Shown here piece after piece: positions 31,609 to 41,271 of a stretch of 64,000 bases of DNA. The notes below the pieces were generated by a model that was given only the letters and a program-made list of their open reading frames with translations, did not search any database and was not told the DNA's origin. Position 1 is the stretch's first letter; the number at the start of each line of letters is the position of its first letter. The position numbers and the translations under genes were made by a program. Source of the DNA: Chryseobacterium ureilyticum (GTDB taxonomy: Bacteria; Bacteroidota; Bacteroidia; Flavobacteriales; Weeksellaceae); assembly GCF_900156735.1 (NCBI RefSeq), contig NZ_FTOL01000001.1:496001-560000 (forward strand), given 5' to 3'.

Positions 31609-34173
31609 ATGGATATAAAATACGCATATTATAATACTTCTAAAGGTTATAAAGTCACGGGCGGTACAGCTGCCCAGTTTTTAAAGGCTGACGGGTCTTT
31701 AGATAGTACAGAGTATATTAATAGAAATTCAGAGCAGACCATAGACTCTACCAAAACGGTAGGTTTTCAGAATACGATATATTCCGGATGGAACAGATCA
31801 TCAGTAGCCAATCCACAGATGGGACCCATCTCTTTGCTAAATCTTGCATTGCAGGGAGCTTATCCTTTATATGGAGATGAGGAATTCAGAAACGGTACCA
31901 ATAATATCGCTATTTATAATAATGCCGGCAATGGTAATGTAACGATGACCAGAGAAGCTGCCGCTAATCTTCCGAATAGATCAGGAATGCAGCTAAGGTT
32001 CAATTACAATGGCAATGGAGCTGATCCTGGGTTAGGTGGATTTATCATTGGATTTATTGCAAGAGCTAATGCCGTATTTATTCAAAAATTTATGGCTAAA
32101 CTTCCTGTGGGATATACATTTAATAATGCTGAAAATTACATGGGAGCCAATGCTTCGGTCAACTGGTTAACCTCAAAAGCCGGGACTGGGAAATGGGAAA
32201 CTTATGTGAGAGCAGTGATATGTGGAACCGGAACCAGCTTTTCAAATGGAGGTCATGTATATGTTACCGGTCCGAATACCGCAATGGAGTTCAGCTTAGC
32301 TTTTGCGGAGATTTATGAAGTAAACAGCTCGGTGTTTTCCAGAATAAAAGAAGCTTTCTATGCTAAGAATGAAACCATCCATTTTAATGGTGCAATATCT
32401 GATTTAATTACAGTTGGAGATTCATATGCTCAGAAAAAATTATTGTCTACATCATGGGATGGAAATAATGGAGATCAGGTTATATTAAGAGTTCCGGGAA
32501 ACCAGGATAATGGAGCTTATATCAGATATTCCCAGAACGGAATTTTAAATGGTAATATATCGGCATTGGGTTCAAATAGTCTGGCGGGAAGTCAGGTATT
32601 CAGTTCTCAGGGAAATATGTTGCTTCTGGGAAATACAGTTTTGTCCAATATGGTATTTCAAACAACCACTAATACTCAATTTAATTATCCGGGAGTTGGT
32701 TCCATCTATACATTTGATGTCAATGGAGTTTATTCAGAACGAAATATTAATTTTAATAAGGATAATACCGGAATTAATCTTTATGGTGACAGTAAGATCT
32801 ATAAAAAAGCCGGCGGTGGTGTTTATATTAATAGAGGAAATAATGAGCTGGATCCGAGGGTTGAAAGTGCAGATGGATCTAAATCATGGATGTTATTTCA
32901 TGAAGGAAACTTTAGTTCATTAGGTTATGTAACACAAGTATCTTTAAATTCTCAGTTAACCAATTATGCCAAGCTTAATGATCCTCAGTCTTTTACAAAT
33001 ATCAATACTTTTACAAAAAGTCCTGTTATCCCAAATGGAACACTGGGAACCCATGCTGTAAACAAAAACCAGATTCAGCTCAATGCAGATCCTGAAATTG
33101 AAGGAGGACAAAAATTAGAAATAAGCGGAAATAATTCTGTTAATCTTACCAACTTTTTTGTAACATCAAGAGACGGATCAAGAAATCCGGATGATATTGC
33201 ACCTAATTCAACCGGCAGAAGAGTCAGATTTGATTTTATAAATGCAGGTAGTGCAGGTTTGAAAGCAGCTGGAAATTATGCAGGAGTAATGACTTACGCT
33301 CCTTTTGATGGGACAACAGCTTCTACAGGAGATTCATCTTATCAATTAGCATTTGCCAATCAGACAGGAGGGAATGGTTCCGGGATTCCAATGCTGAAAA
33401 TGAGAAAAGGAATTGATGGAGGATGGTCTAAAACATGGTATAAATTCTGGACAGATGGAGATTTTTCCGGCGCAAATATTCAGCAATGGAATTATATGGC
33501 TCAGAATGGGATACAGCTCAATTCAGAATTCACAATACATACAGGATCAGGTTTATTAATTGCAGATAATTCTTTGGGGTCAGGTATTGTAGATAAACCA
33601 GAAAGTAGATTGGTAGCTGTAAAAAAGGATGAATATTATTTTTATGGCTCTAAACACGAAACATTTGATGGGTTAAACTTTAATTGGAAAAGCCAATCCT
33701 TCGGAATGGGAATGGAAGCTAATATTGAAGATAAGCTAACAGTAGAAGGCTCCGTAAAAGCAAGTAGAAACTTTAAATCCAAAGAGGAAAACCCTGATAC
33801 AATTTTTATTCCCAATGGTAGATTAGCTACTCTTACCAATGAAATTGTAAATGATCAATCTGATAAATATTATGCCATCAGATTAGAACCGCGCGAATAT
33901 GAAATGAATACCAGTTATTTGAGTATAAATGATAAAAACAGGCTTATTCATATTATTGGTCAATCTATGAAAATGGCTGTTAATTTAGAAGAACTCTATC
34001 CAAAACAACAGATTGTCATTTATAATTTTGATCAAAATAATGGTTACATGGACCTTCAGTTATTTGGAAACAGAATATATACGATTAGTGGTGGATCTTT
34101 CCTTAGGCTATATGTGACAGAATCACGAAGAATAATCATAGAGAGAGAGCAAGCATGTAAGTTTATTCCGTAA
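31609..34173 (+). CDS. Large fibre-like protein, putative receptor-binding component
   Basis: An 854-residue protein whose N-terminus (MDIKYAYYNTSKGYKVTGGT) is homologous to the preceding fibre, followed by AAQFLKADGSLDSTEYIN, a fibre-like repeat. Residues about 90-260 form a beta-rich, possibly carbohydrate-binding domain. The rest contains fragments common in phage tip proteins (FHEGNFSSLGYVTQVSLN, YKFWTDGDFSGANIQQWN, and a pattern resembling pyocin knob domains). The gene starts 2 bases after the fibre gene and is followed by a terminator. The distal position and size fit a receptor-binding protein. The target is unknown. Confidence 0.7.
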   Translation: MDIKYAYYNTSKGYKVTGGTAAQFLKADGSLDSTEYINRNSEQTIDSTKTVGFQNTIYSGWNRSSVANPQMGPISLLNLALQGAYPLYGDEEFRNGTNNIAIYNNAGNGNVTMTREAAANLPNRSGMQLRFNYNGNGADPGLGGFIIGFIARANAVFIQKFMAKLPVGYTFNNAENYMGANASVNWLTSKAGTGKWETYVRAVICGTGTSFSNGGHVYVTGPNTAMEFSLAFAEIYEVNSSVFSRIKEAFYAKNETIHFNGAISDLITVGDSYAQKKLLSTSWDGNNGDQVILRVPGNQDNGAYIRYSQNGILNGNISALGSNSLAGSQVFSSQGNMLLLGNTVLSNMVFQTTTNTQFNYPGVGSIYTFDVNGVYSERNINFNKDNTGINLYGDSKIYKKAGGGVYINRGNNELDPRVESADGSKSWMLFHEGNFSSLGYVTQVSLNSQLTNYAKLNDPQSFTNINTFTKSPVIPNGTLGTHAVNKNQIQLNADPEIEGGQKLEISGNNSVNLTNFFVTSRDGSRNPDDIAPNSTGRRVRFDFINAGSAGLKAAGNYAGVMTYAPFDGTTASTGDSSYQLAFANQTGGNGSGIPMLKMRKGIDGGWSKTWYKFWTDGDFSGANIQQWNYMAQNGIQLNSEFTIHTGSGLLIADNSLGSGIVDKPESRLVAVKKDEYYFYGSKHETFDGLNFNWKSQSFGMGMEANIEDKLTVEGSVKASRNFKSKEENPDTIFIPNGRLATLTNEIVNDQSDKYYAIRLEPREYEMNTSYLSINDKNRLIHIIGQSMKMAVNLEELYPKQQIVIYNFDQNNGYMDLQLFGNRIYTISGGSFLRLYVTESRRIIIEREQACKFIP

Positions 34174-34235
34174 AGAAATATTCTAACATTTTTATTTCTC
34201 AGATTAGAACAGATAAAAAGTTATTAATAAGTATA

Positions 34236-34262
34236 AATGCGTCATTTTTTAAGTGGCGCATT
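34236..34262 (+). terminator. Terminator after the fibre operon
   Basis: AATGCGTCA (34236-34244) pairs with TGGCGCATT (34254-34262), with one G-U pair, followed by TTT. Confidence 0.65.
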
Positions 34263-34300
34263 TTTGATATAATACACTCAACAGTCGCTTATGAAATAAA

Positions 34301-35248
34301 CTAATTATTTTGCCGGTTATCCCTTCTTAATTCTCTTTCCACTTCATCAATTTCCGTTAAGGGAAGAAGAAAGGTGTTTTCTATATAACTTCTGATGTCC
34401 TCGTCCGTTTTATTATTTATTTTTCTGATGAAAAGCTGATTGCTGGATTTCAGAGACTCTATATAATTCAGTGTATCCTGCTTGTTCTGAAATATTGATT
34501 TCTCGAATACTGCTCTTTTATCGTCATTCACAATAATATCATTAAATGATGTGTTCATAAGAACAGTCTGGAAAAATGATTCAGCAGGTAAAAAAGTATG
34601 AAGGTAGTAATCCTCAAAATCCATTACTTTCTTATTACTCGTTAAGAATGTGCAGGTTTCTCGTGTAAACATAAACCACTTTCCTCCAATATAAGGAACC
34701 ACTCCTTTCATAAATTCTCTTTTATAAATGAAAGAAGAAATTATATAGGCTAATTCAGTGAAATGATTTTGTATTCTTTTAAGAGTATCCGGTCTGTAAA
34801 ATTTCTGGTCATAATAGAATAGATAATTCCGACCGTTATTAACCGTAAGAAATTTACGGATGATGGGTTGAGATTTCAGAGGATAATCTTCCCCACTCAG
34901 ATTGATGAAATAATCCCATTCTCTGCTTGCATTTAAGAGAAATTCCATTGCGTTAAGCTCTGCCTGGATCATACTGAAGCCTCCTGAAACAATATTCAGA
35001 CTATCTAAAATAAAGACATTCGGAAATTTTGTTATATAGAGCTGTATCTCTTCTGTAAAAGCTGGCTGAGCTTTTCGGTCTATATGAATAAGGTAAAACT
35101 GATCTTTTGTATAAATTTTCTGAAACATCGCCTTGAATACATGAGGCTTATGATGTACCATAATAAAATAGGCAATTTTTATATACGGTGTCGCATAAGA
35201 TTGCAAGGTCTGGGTCTGGGGATTGGATAGGGGAAAGGCTGTTTGCAT
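34301..35248 (-). CDS. GT14-family glycosyltransferase (core-2/I-branching type)
   Basis: A 315-residue protein matching the family of beta-1,6-N-acetylglucosaminyltransferases: KIAYFIMVHHKPHVFKAMF, YLIHIDRKA, the NIVSGGFSMIQAELNAMEFL segment, and DYFINLSGEDYPL, the acidic catalytic region. Bacterial members add sugars to surface polysaccharides or exopolysaccharide; the acceptor here is unknown. It has no membrane segment. It stands alone between the fibre operon and the helicase, with no other glycan genes near, although GT4 and GH130 genes lie 24 kb away. Confidence 0.85.
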   Translation of the reverse strand: MQTAFPLSNPQTQTLQSYATPYIKIAYFIMVHHKPHVFKAMFQKIYTKDQFYLIHIDRKAQPAFTEEIQLYITKFPNVFILDSLNIVSGGFSMIQAELNAMEFLLNASREWDYFINLSGEDYPLKSQPIIRKFLTVNNGRNYLFYYDQKFYRPDTLKRIQNHFTELAYIISSFIYKREFMKGVVPYIGGKWFMFTRETCTFLTSNKKVMDFEDYYLHTFLPAESFFQTVLMNTSFNDIIVNDDKRAVFEKSIFQNKQDTLNYIESLKSSNQLFIRKINNKTDEDIRSYIENTFLLPLTEIDEVERELRRDNRQNN

Positions 35249-35592
35249 GTTGGGAAGCTTAAAATCATCCGCGTTTGCAAATAATTCGGTTAACGTGCGG
35301 AAGGTATAAATAAATTTTTGATAATCAATTAATTAAATATAGTTTTGTTTGCTTTTTTTATCGTAGGTTTGCAGAACATTTATAAAAAACAGGTCACTGC
35401 CTTTGCTATTCTGTAATAGTTTAAAATCACAATTTTCTTTTCCAGTTTTGCTTTTTCAGCTACCCATTTATAATCTTAATTTCCCTATGTGAAAAATTAA
35501 AGATTATAAAGTTCTACTATCAATAGGAGCGATACGTTATTGCTGGTCATAAACAATATTTAATGATATTGTTACAGGTAAAGCAAGCAAAA
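35249..35592. other. Long leader region before the DEAD-box helicase
   Basis: It contains two inverted repeats: 35467-35482 with 35494-35510 (16-17 bases, one bulge), and ACAATAT 35553-35559 with ATATTGT 35566-35572. With the promoter candidate at 35345-35371 they would lie in a 5' leader of about 315 bases. Long structured leaders are usual for cold-shock helicase and Csp genes in bacteria. Confidence 0.4.
35345..35371 (+). promoter_or_regulatory. Candidate promoter of the helicase operon
   Basis: TTG at 35345-35347 and TAGGTTTG at 35364-35371 are separated by 16 bases, one base short of the usual range. It lies 322 bases before the helicase start. Confidence 0.4.
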
Positions 35593-35693
35593 TGATAAAC
35601 CGGGAAAGTCATCTTTATTTGTTTATCCTTATACCAATTCAAATTCTGATAAACAGATTTGCTTACCAATTACCGGAAGACCGGAATTTATAA
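35592..35693 (+). CDS. Possible 33-residue upstream ORF of the helicase
   Basis: An ATG frame of 33 codons with a hydrophobic middle (LYLFILIPIQILINRF) ends in TAA that overlaps the helicase start codon as TAATG. Such an arrangement would couple translation of the two. It could also be chance, since no conservation can be tested here. Confidence 0.3.
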   Translation: MINRESHLYLFILIPIQILINRFAYQLPEDRNL

Positions 35694-36811
35694 TGAGCTT
35701 TAAAAATTTAAACTTAATCAATCCAATTGTTCGTGCTGTAACAGAGGCTGGATATTCCAAACCTACTGAAATACAGCGTACAGCAATTCCACATATTCTG
35801 GCAGGGAAAGATATCATAGGATGTGCACAAACAGGAACCGGAAAAACAGCTGCATTTGCCATGCCCATACTCCAGTTACTGAAAAGACATAGCCCTGAAC
35901 ATAAAGAAATACGTACCTTAATTCTTACTCCCACCCGGGAATTAGCAATACAGATAGAAGAAAACTTTGGCGTCTATAGCAAATACATGCCTCTGTCTCA
36001 ACTCTCTATTTTTGGAGGCGTTTCAATAGGCGGTCAGCTTGCGGCACTGAGAAAAAGAGTAGATATTCTTGTAGCAACCCCAGGAAGATTGCTGGATCTG
36101 GTGAACCAAAGACATATAGATCTTTCGAAGATTGAAATATTGGTTTTGGATGAAGCAGACAGAATGCTTGATATGGGATTTGTAAATGATGTAAAAAAGG
36201 TTTTAAAATTAATTCCCTCGAAAAGACAAACCCTGTTTTTTTCTGCAACCATGCCGGTAAGTATAAAGAAATTTGCCGAAACAATTCTGAATAACCCCGT
36301 AGAAGTTACTGTAACGCCTGTATCTTCAACTGCACAGACTGTGAAGCAATCCGTATATTTTGTAGAGAAACAAGATAAAACAGATTTGCTGATAGATATA
36401 CTTCAGAAAAAAAATACCGTCAGATCATTAGTGTTTACGCGTACCAAGCATGCCGCGAATAAACTTGTTCAACAGTTAGAAAATGTAGGGATTTTTGCAG
36501 CGGCTATTCATGGAAACAAATCACAGGCGGCAAGACAAAATGCTCTTGATGATTTTAAAAACAGCAGAATTAACGTGTTGGTAGCTACAGATATTGCAGC
36601 AAGAGGTATTGATATAGATGACCTTCCTAATGTCGTCAACTATGAACTTCCCAATATCCCGGAAACCTATGTTCACAGGATTGGGAGAACAGGAAGAGCA
36701 GGAGCGGAAGGTACTGCTATTTCGTTTTGTGATACAGAAGAGCGGGCAGATCTCAAGAATATTCAAAAACTGATCGGATTTACAGTTCCGGTCAGATCAT
36801 TTTATAAATAA
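35693..36811 (+). CDS. DEAD-box RNA helicase (RhlE-like)
   Basis: A 372-residue helicase core with all motifs: Q motif (GYSKPTEIQRTAIP), motif I AQTGTGKT, Ia PTRELA, Ib TPGR, II DEAD, III SAT, and VI HRIGRTGRAG. Only about 10 residues follow motif VI, so the C-terminal tail of most RhlE proteins is missing and the protein is a minimal core. These enzymes unwind short RNA duplexes in ribosome assembly and RNA decay, often at low temperature. The cold-shock protein gene follows after 49 bases, so both are likely one operon that keeps RNA unfolded in the cold. Confidence 0.92.
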   Translation: MSFKNLNLINPIVRAVTEAGYSKPTEIQRTAIPHILAGKDIIGCAQTGTGKTAAFAMPILQLLKRHSPEHKEIRTLILTPTRELAIQIEENFGVYSKYMPLSQLSIFGGVSIGGQLAALRKRVDILVATPGRLLDLVNQRHIDLSKIEILVLDEADRMLDMGFVNDVKKVLKLIPSKRQTLFFSATMPVSIKKFAETILNNPVEVTVTPVSSTAQTVKQSVYFVEKQDKTDLLIDILQKKNTVRSLVFTRTKHAANKLVQQLENVGIFAAAIHGNKSQAARQNALDDFKNSRINVLVATDIAARGIDIDDLPNVVNYELPNIPETYVHRIGRTGRAGAEGTAISFCDTEERADLKNIQKLIGFTVPVRSFYK

Positions 36812-36860
36812 ATTCTGTAGAGTTTACAGAACATAATATTCAATTTTAATAATAATTACA

Positions 36861-37055
36861 ATGCAACAAGGCACAGTAAAATTTTTCAATGAAGCAAAAG
36901 GCTTCGGATTTATTACTCCAGCAGATGGGAGTAAAGATATATTTGTACATTCTTCAGGATTGAGCGTGAGTTCAATTCGTGAAAACGATAAAGTAGTTTT
37001 TGATGTACAAAAAAGTGACAAAGGTTTAAATGCTGTCAATGTAAAATTGGCATAA
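36861..37055 (+). CDS. Cold-shock domain protein
   Basis: A 64-residue single cold-shock domain. RNP1 KGFGFI and RNP2 IFVHSS are intact, and the N-terminus (MQQGTVKFFNEAK) is standard for CspA-type RNA chaperones that bind single-stranded RNA. The length is slightly below the usual 65-70. Its position behind an RNA helicase suggests co-expression. Which paralogue it corresponds to cannot be decided from one gene. Confidence 0.93.
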   Translation: MQQGTVKFFNEAKGFGFITPADGSKDIFVHSSGLSVSSIRENDKVVFDVQKSDKGLNAVNVKLA

Positions 37056-37430
37056 TTTAAACATGATTGTAAATATTTCAAAAGACAATTTTTTGCAATT
37101 TCAGTTTCATAATTTTATATTTTTTTACAAATTAAGAATCCATACATTTCGTCTGGATATATTGTTTGAACGGACATTAATATAAATACATTACTTTTTA
37201 TTTTCATTATGTTCACTGACCTCTTACACACATGTAAGAGGTTTTTTAATATTAGGCAAGAGAGTTATGTATTCTGATTGTACCGCAAGTGAAAAAATGA
37301 ACCGAACAATAAAATTAGCTTTATGATACTTGAAAAAATCATTATATTGCTCCTATGAAACATAAACGATTGATCGATACAGTTTCGTAAAATAACTAAT
37401 AACCACGACAAACCAAAACAAAGCAAAAAC
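37056..37430. other. Intergenic region with terminator
   Basis: 375 bases without a supported gene. A strong terminator lies 165 bases after the cold-shock stop, so the operon has a long 3' UTR or an unannotated small RNA fills 37060-37245. Nothing else is seen before the hydrolase gene. Confidence 0.4.
37220..37247 (+). terminator. Terminator downstream of the cold-shock gene
   Basis: CCTCTTACA (37220-37228) pairs with TGTAAGAGG (37233-37241), followed by six T. Confidence 0.8.
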
Positions 37431-38525
37431 ATGCGAATTATGAAAAGAAATATCATTCTATTGCTTTCTTTCATTGTGTATTTATCGGCAAAATCGCAAA
37501 CAAATCTTTCCACAGATTCCATAGCACAAAGAAATGTATTCCAAAATTTAAAGCCTGAATTTGAGAAATACGAAAAACAGCACGGAAATTATATTCAGAC
37601 CAATAATGTAAAAATGCATTATTTGGAGTGGGGGAATAAAAAAAATCCAACCCTTGTCTGGATTCCCGGAACGTATAGCAATGGATATGAATTGTACGAA
37701 ATTATAGATCAATTGGTAAAAATGAATTTGCATGTAATTGCTATTGATTACTACGGGCACGGATTTACACCCATTTCTCAAAAGAACCTTTCTATTTATC
37801 ACGTTGCAGATGACATCAAATTTCTTCTGGATAAGATGAAGATCAAAAAAGCAATTATTGGAGGCTGGTCCAGAGGAGGTACCATAAGTTCAGCATTTTA
37901 TAATTCTTATCCGGAAATGGTTCAGGCGCTTATTTTAGAAGATGGAGGGTCTGTAGCTTGGGATTTTCAGGCAAAGGCGGCTAACATTGTGAAAGATATT
38001 GAAGAAACCAAACAATATTATGTAAACAAAAAAGAAATGATTTTTGATAATGAGTTTGATGCATATTGGTTTATGTATAACAATTGGGGAATAAAAGGGA
38101 AAGAAAATGAAAAACTGAAAAAAGAAATTTTCACTTCTTATGCACGCATCAAGAAAAATACAAATGGAAAATATGAAATAAATCCAGGTGCAGAAGAACT
38201 TACCGGTGAAAATTCCGCAGAAGAAAACATCGCCATTATTTACACGCCTTTTACTTCTAAAACGGCTTTCGGGGCTTCAACACATCAACTAGATCCTAAA
38301 ATTATTTATCGAAATCTGAATAAGCCTGTACTTATTCTCGATCCCGTCAGTAAGAATGATTGGTTTGATTTTAAAGAAGAAAATGATAAGCTTACAAATG
38401 AACACCAACCGTTTATCGTTCACAAGGTGTATGAAAACACATGGCATGGCGTAAAAGATGAACGCCCGAATGAAGTAGTGAAGGACATTAAAACATTCTT
38501 ATTAAACAACAAGCTGATCAAATGA
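37431..38525 (+). CDS. Secreted alpha/beta hydrolase
   Basis: 364 residues; starting at the in-frame ATG at 37440 gives a cleaner signal peptide (KRNIILLLSFIVYLSAKSQ). The fold is a classic alpha/beta hydrolase: WIPGTYSNGYE, IDYYGHGFTP, nucleophile elbow GGWSRGG, and a likely catalytic histidine in NTWHGVKDE. The family includes haloalkane dehalogenase-, esterase- and epoxide hydrolase-like enzymes; the substrate is unknown. The stop overlaps the annotated frame of the following S41 peptidase gene, whose likely start is 62 bases downstream. The two are probably co-transcribed. Confidence 0.8.
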   Translation: MRIMKRNIILLLSFIVYLSAKSQTNLSTDSIAQRNVFQNLKPEFEKYEKQHGNYIQTNNVKMHYLEWGNKKNPTLVWIPGTYSNGYELYEIIDQLVKMNLHVIAIDYYGHGFTPISQKNLSIYHVADDIKFLLDKMKIKKAIIGGWSRGGTISSAFYNSYPEMVQALILEDGGSVAWDFQAKAANIVKDIEETKQYYVNKKEMIFDNEFDAYWFMYNNWGIKGKENEKLKKEIFTSYARIKKNTNGKYEINPGAEELTGENSAEENIAIIYTPFTSKTAFGASTHQLDPKIIYRNLNKPVLILDPVSKNDWFDFKEENDKLTNEHQPFIVHKVYENTWHGVKDERPNEVVKDIKTFLLNNKLIK

Positions 38526-38587
38526 GATTTCCACTTTTCAAAAATATTCTGATCACTTATAGTTGTAGGGTAAAGAAGACATGTAAG

Positions 38588-40024
38588 ATGAAGTTAAAAA
38601 TAGTATTACCACTTTTATTGCTTACCATCAATATTGTTCATGGGCAAAATACAGAATTTAAAAAGCAAGGACTGCTTGACAAGTCACTGAAAAAAGACAG
38701 CGTTATTGCTGAGTTTTCGGAACTCTATCATTTAACAAATACTATTCATCCAGGGCAATTTATGTTCTGTTCAAAAAATGAATTTGATACAACGTATTCC
38801 TCTTTAAAAAACTCCATAAAAACAGATCTTTCCCTTGTAGAATATTATAAATTAACAGCCACTTTAATGGCAAAAATTAAAGATGGACATACAGCCGTTG
38901 ATAGGGGGCGAATTATTGGTTTACTCAATGACAGATTGGTTTTTCCTTTCAGCATCTATAAAATTAAGGATCATTATTATCTGGATAAATCATCTCAGGA
39001 AAATAAAGAATATTCAGGATTGAGAATTTTAAAAATAAATGGGAAAGACATCAATGTTGTTGTGAATGAAATAAAACAATACATACATCTTGAAGGCAGA
39101 AATGAAACAGGGTTAAATGCACGATTCAGTAATTTCCCTTTTTATTATTTTATTTATAATCAAACAGAAAAATTTGAAATTGAATATGCAGACCGTAGCA
39201 ATCATAAATTGAAAGAAATATTTAAGGGAATGCCATTTAAAACCTATACCAGTAGTATTGCAGAAAAAACAGCACCTTTAACAACAGAGTTCCGGACAAA
39301 TGATTTAGCTGTTTTAAAATTTCGTTCATTTGAAAATGGGTATAATGAGGCAGACAGAAAAATTGCAGAGAAACAATTAGATCGCTTTTTTATACAATTA
39401 GACAGTTTAAAAACTAAAAACTTAATTATCGATTTACGAGATAATAGCGGCGGTTCTGCAGATATTGCCAACTACTTGTTTTCATATTTAAGCAGTACTT
39501 CTTATTACTATTTTGATTATATGGGAGCAAAATATAAAAGCGTAAAAGATTGGAAACATTATGCTCAATATCCGGACAATATTGAAGAAATAAACCTGAA
39601 CGAAACAAAACTCAAAGACGGATTGAACTGTTACACAGAAACCAACAGTACAGATTGGTGGTTTAAACTCCAGCAAAATAAATCTAATTTTTACAAAGGG
39701 AAGATCAGTGTTTTGATCAACGGCGGATGTTTCTCAACTACCGGGCATCTGTTAGCATTGATGAGAGAATATAAAATCGGGAAATTTTACGGGGAATATT
39801 CACAAGGGAGTAATTATAGCAATGCGGGCGGACAGGCTTTTGTTTTACCTTATTCCAAAACATTGGTCTGGATCCCTACTTTTCAATACAGAATGAGAAC
39901 TCCCCATTTCATCAATGATCCAAAAGGAATTAAGCCGGACGTTGAAATACAAACAGAACCAGATGATCTGAGGACAGGATTTGACAGACAAATGGATTCT
40001 GTGATGAAGCAATACCAATACTAG
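38588..40024 (+). CDS. Secreted S41-family peptidase-like protein
   Basis: The ATG at 38588 gives 478 residues with a good signal peptide (LKIVLPLLLLTINIVHGQ); the longer frame from 38522 adds 22 residues that precede the signal. The C-terminal half has the S41 (C-terminal processing peptidase/tricorn-like) core: NLIIDLRDNSGGSADIANYL and INGGCFSTTGHLLAL, in which the Ser of CFST is the expected nucleophile. The N-terminal half lacks an obvious PDZ domain. Similar proteins are common in Bacteroidetes, and their targets are unknown. A weak hairpin at 40044-40063 ends the unit. Confidence 0.8.
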   Translation: MKLKIVLPLLLLTINIVHGQNTEFKKQGLLDKSLKKDSVIAEFSELYHLTNTIHPGQFMFCSKNEFDTTYSSLKNSIKTDLSLVEYYKLTATLMAKIKDGHTAVDRGRIIGLLNDRLVFPFSIYKIKDHYYLDKSSQENKEYSGLRILKINGKDINVVVNEIKQYIHLEGRNETGLNARFSNFPFYYFIYNQTEKFEIEYADRSNHKLKEIFKGMPFKTYTSSIAEKTAPLTTEFRTNDLAVLKFRSFENGYNEADRKIAEKQLDRFFIQLDSLKTKNLIIDLRDNSGGSADIANYLFSYLSSTSYYYFDYMGAKYKSVKDWKHYAQYPDNIEEINLNETKLKDGLNCYTETNSTDWWFKLQQNKSNFYKGKISVLINGGCFSTTGHLLALMREYKIGKFYGEYSQGSNYSNAGGQAFVLPYSKTLVWIPTFQYRMRTPHFINDPKGIKPDVEIQTEPDDLRTGFDRQMDSVMKQYQY

Positions 40025-40043
40025 AGATTTGAAGTGTATTTTG

Positions 40044-40063
40044 AAGGCACTGCCATGTGCTTT
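40044..40063. terminator. Short hairpin between converging genes
   Basis: AAGGCAC (40044-40050) pairs with GTGCTTT (40057-40063), with one mismatch, followed by TTATTTTTTTG. It fits the end of the S41 gene and overlaps the stop of the next gene. Confidence 0.5.
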
Positions 40064-41116
40064 TTATTTTTTTGTTTTCATGATGTCATCATACAAGTTA
40101 TTCACTACTTTTTCTAAAATCTCTCCTGTTTCATTAAAGCTGGTGTTGGTCAATATGGATATTCCCATATTTTGTTTAGGGTAGATCACAAACCAATTTT
40201 GCATTCCATATATACCACCGTGATGTCTATACATTAATTGATGATCATTTTCTATGATGTACCAATGATAACCTTCCCAAAAATCAGAGCCTTCTTTATA
40301 TAACTTTTTATGAGATTCACTGACAATAAGATTGGATGGGTCAAGCTGCAGTTTCATATATTTCACCAAATCTGTACTTGTAGAGTGTAGTCCTGAAATC
40401 CCACCCCATAAAGTTCTGTTGAAGTTGGGCATTAACTCGTTTTTATCGTTGTAGCCTTTCACCAGTTTTGTTCTATCATTTTCATTAAGTGTAAACTTGG
40501 TTTGGATCATGTTATTGGGCTTTAAAATAAATTCAATGACTAGTTCCTCAAAAGATTTTTGATATACTTTTTCAAGGATATAGGCGGTTAACTCTGGAGC
40601 TGTGTTTGAATAGAAATAGACTTCTCCTGGTTTCGTTTCAATGTTGATGAGTTTTAATCCTTCAAAAAAAGCCTTTTTATTTTCGCTTTTTATAGGGAAA
40701 TTAGGAAATCCACTGGTATGGGTGATGAGGTGCTTGATTCTTATAGGTTCACCTTTATATTCTAAATTGGGATAAGGTTCATCAAGATAGATTCTGATAT
40801 CATCCTCTAGATTGAGTTTTTTATCAAGTACGGCTTTAGCGGCGATATAACCTGTAAAAGTTTTGGTTACAGAAGCTAATTCATAAAGGGTAGAATCATT
40901 GGGTTTGTTTCCTTTTCCAATCGTTAATTCTCCAAAATGTTGTATGGTGGATTCTCCATCTTTAAGAACTGCAATAGACACAGAATGAAATCTTTTGTCC
41001 TCTAATAACTGAAGAGCATTTTTTGTAATGGCGTTTTCAATAGTTTGTTGATGGATTGGATGAATACTTTTACAGCTCAGTAAGGCAAAAGATAAAATAA
41101 GGGTTACATATTTCAT
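40064..41116 (-). CDS. Beta-lactamase-fold serine hydrolase (class C/AmpC-like)
   Basis: A 350-residue protein with a lipoprotein-type signal (LILSFALLSC). The active-site motifs are SVTK (SxxK), YSN (YxN) and a C-terminal HHGG that replaces KTG. This set marks the large 'beta-lactamase family' of esterases, peptidases and D-aminohydrolases rather than true beta-lactamases. Its neighbour upstream on the same strand, 155 bases away, is a membrane AraC regulator. The same pairing recurs at 50-54.6 kb. The substrate is unknown; an antibiotic function cannot be inferred. Confidence 0.85.
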   Translation of the reverse strand: MKYVTLILSFALLSCKSIHPIHQQTIENAITKNALQLLEDKRFHSVSIAVLKDGESTIQHFGELTIGKGNKPNDSTLYELASVTKTFTGYIAAKAVLDKKLNLEDDIRIYLDEPYPNLEYKGEPIRIKHLITHTSGFPNFPIKSENKKAFFEGLKLINIETKPGEVYFYSNTAPELTAYILEKVYQKSFEELVIEFILKPNNMIQTKFTLNENDRTKLVKGYNDKNELMPNFNRTLWGGISGLHSTSTDLVKYMKLQLDPSNLIVSESHKKLYKEGSDFWEGYHWYIIENDHQLMYRHHGGIYGMQNWFVIYPKQNMGISILTNTSFNETGEILEKVVNNLYDDIMKTKK

Positions 41117-41196
41117 GGTCAGAATTTTAATTTGACATTCATAATCTGAGGCAAATATGCTGTAGAGAATCCTGAAAAGAGTCCGTATAAAAAAGT

Positions 41197-41227
41197 CGGA
41201 CTCATTTTATTGATTAAAATGAGTCCG
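41197..41227 (-). terminator. Terminator of the AraC-type regulator gene
   Basis: A perfect 13-bp stem (CGGACTCATTTTA 41197-41209 with 41215-41227) with a 5-base loop; on the minus strand it is followed by a T6 run. Confidence 0.8.
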
Positions 41228-41271
41228 ATTATCTGCAATCCAAAGTTCGATTATTTACAATTGATTATTTA

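Noticed and set aside
40064..41116. A true antibiotic-degrading beta-lactamase
   Set aside because: The KTG motif is replaced by HHGG, and the family mostly contains esterases and peptidases. The same holds for the genes at 50325 and 51908.
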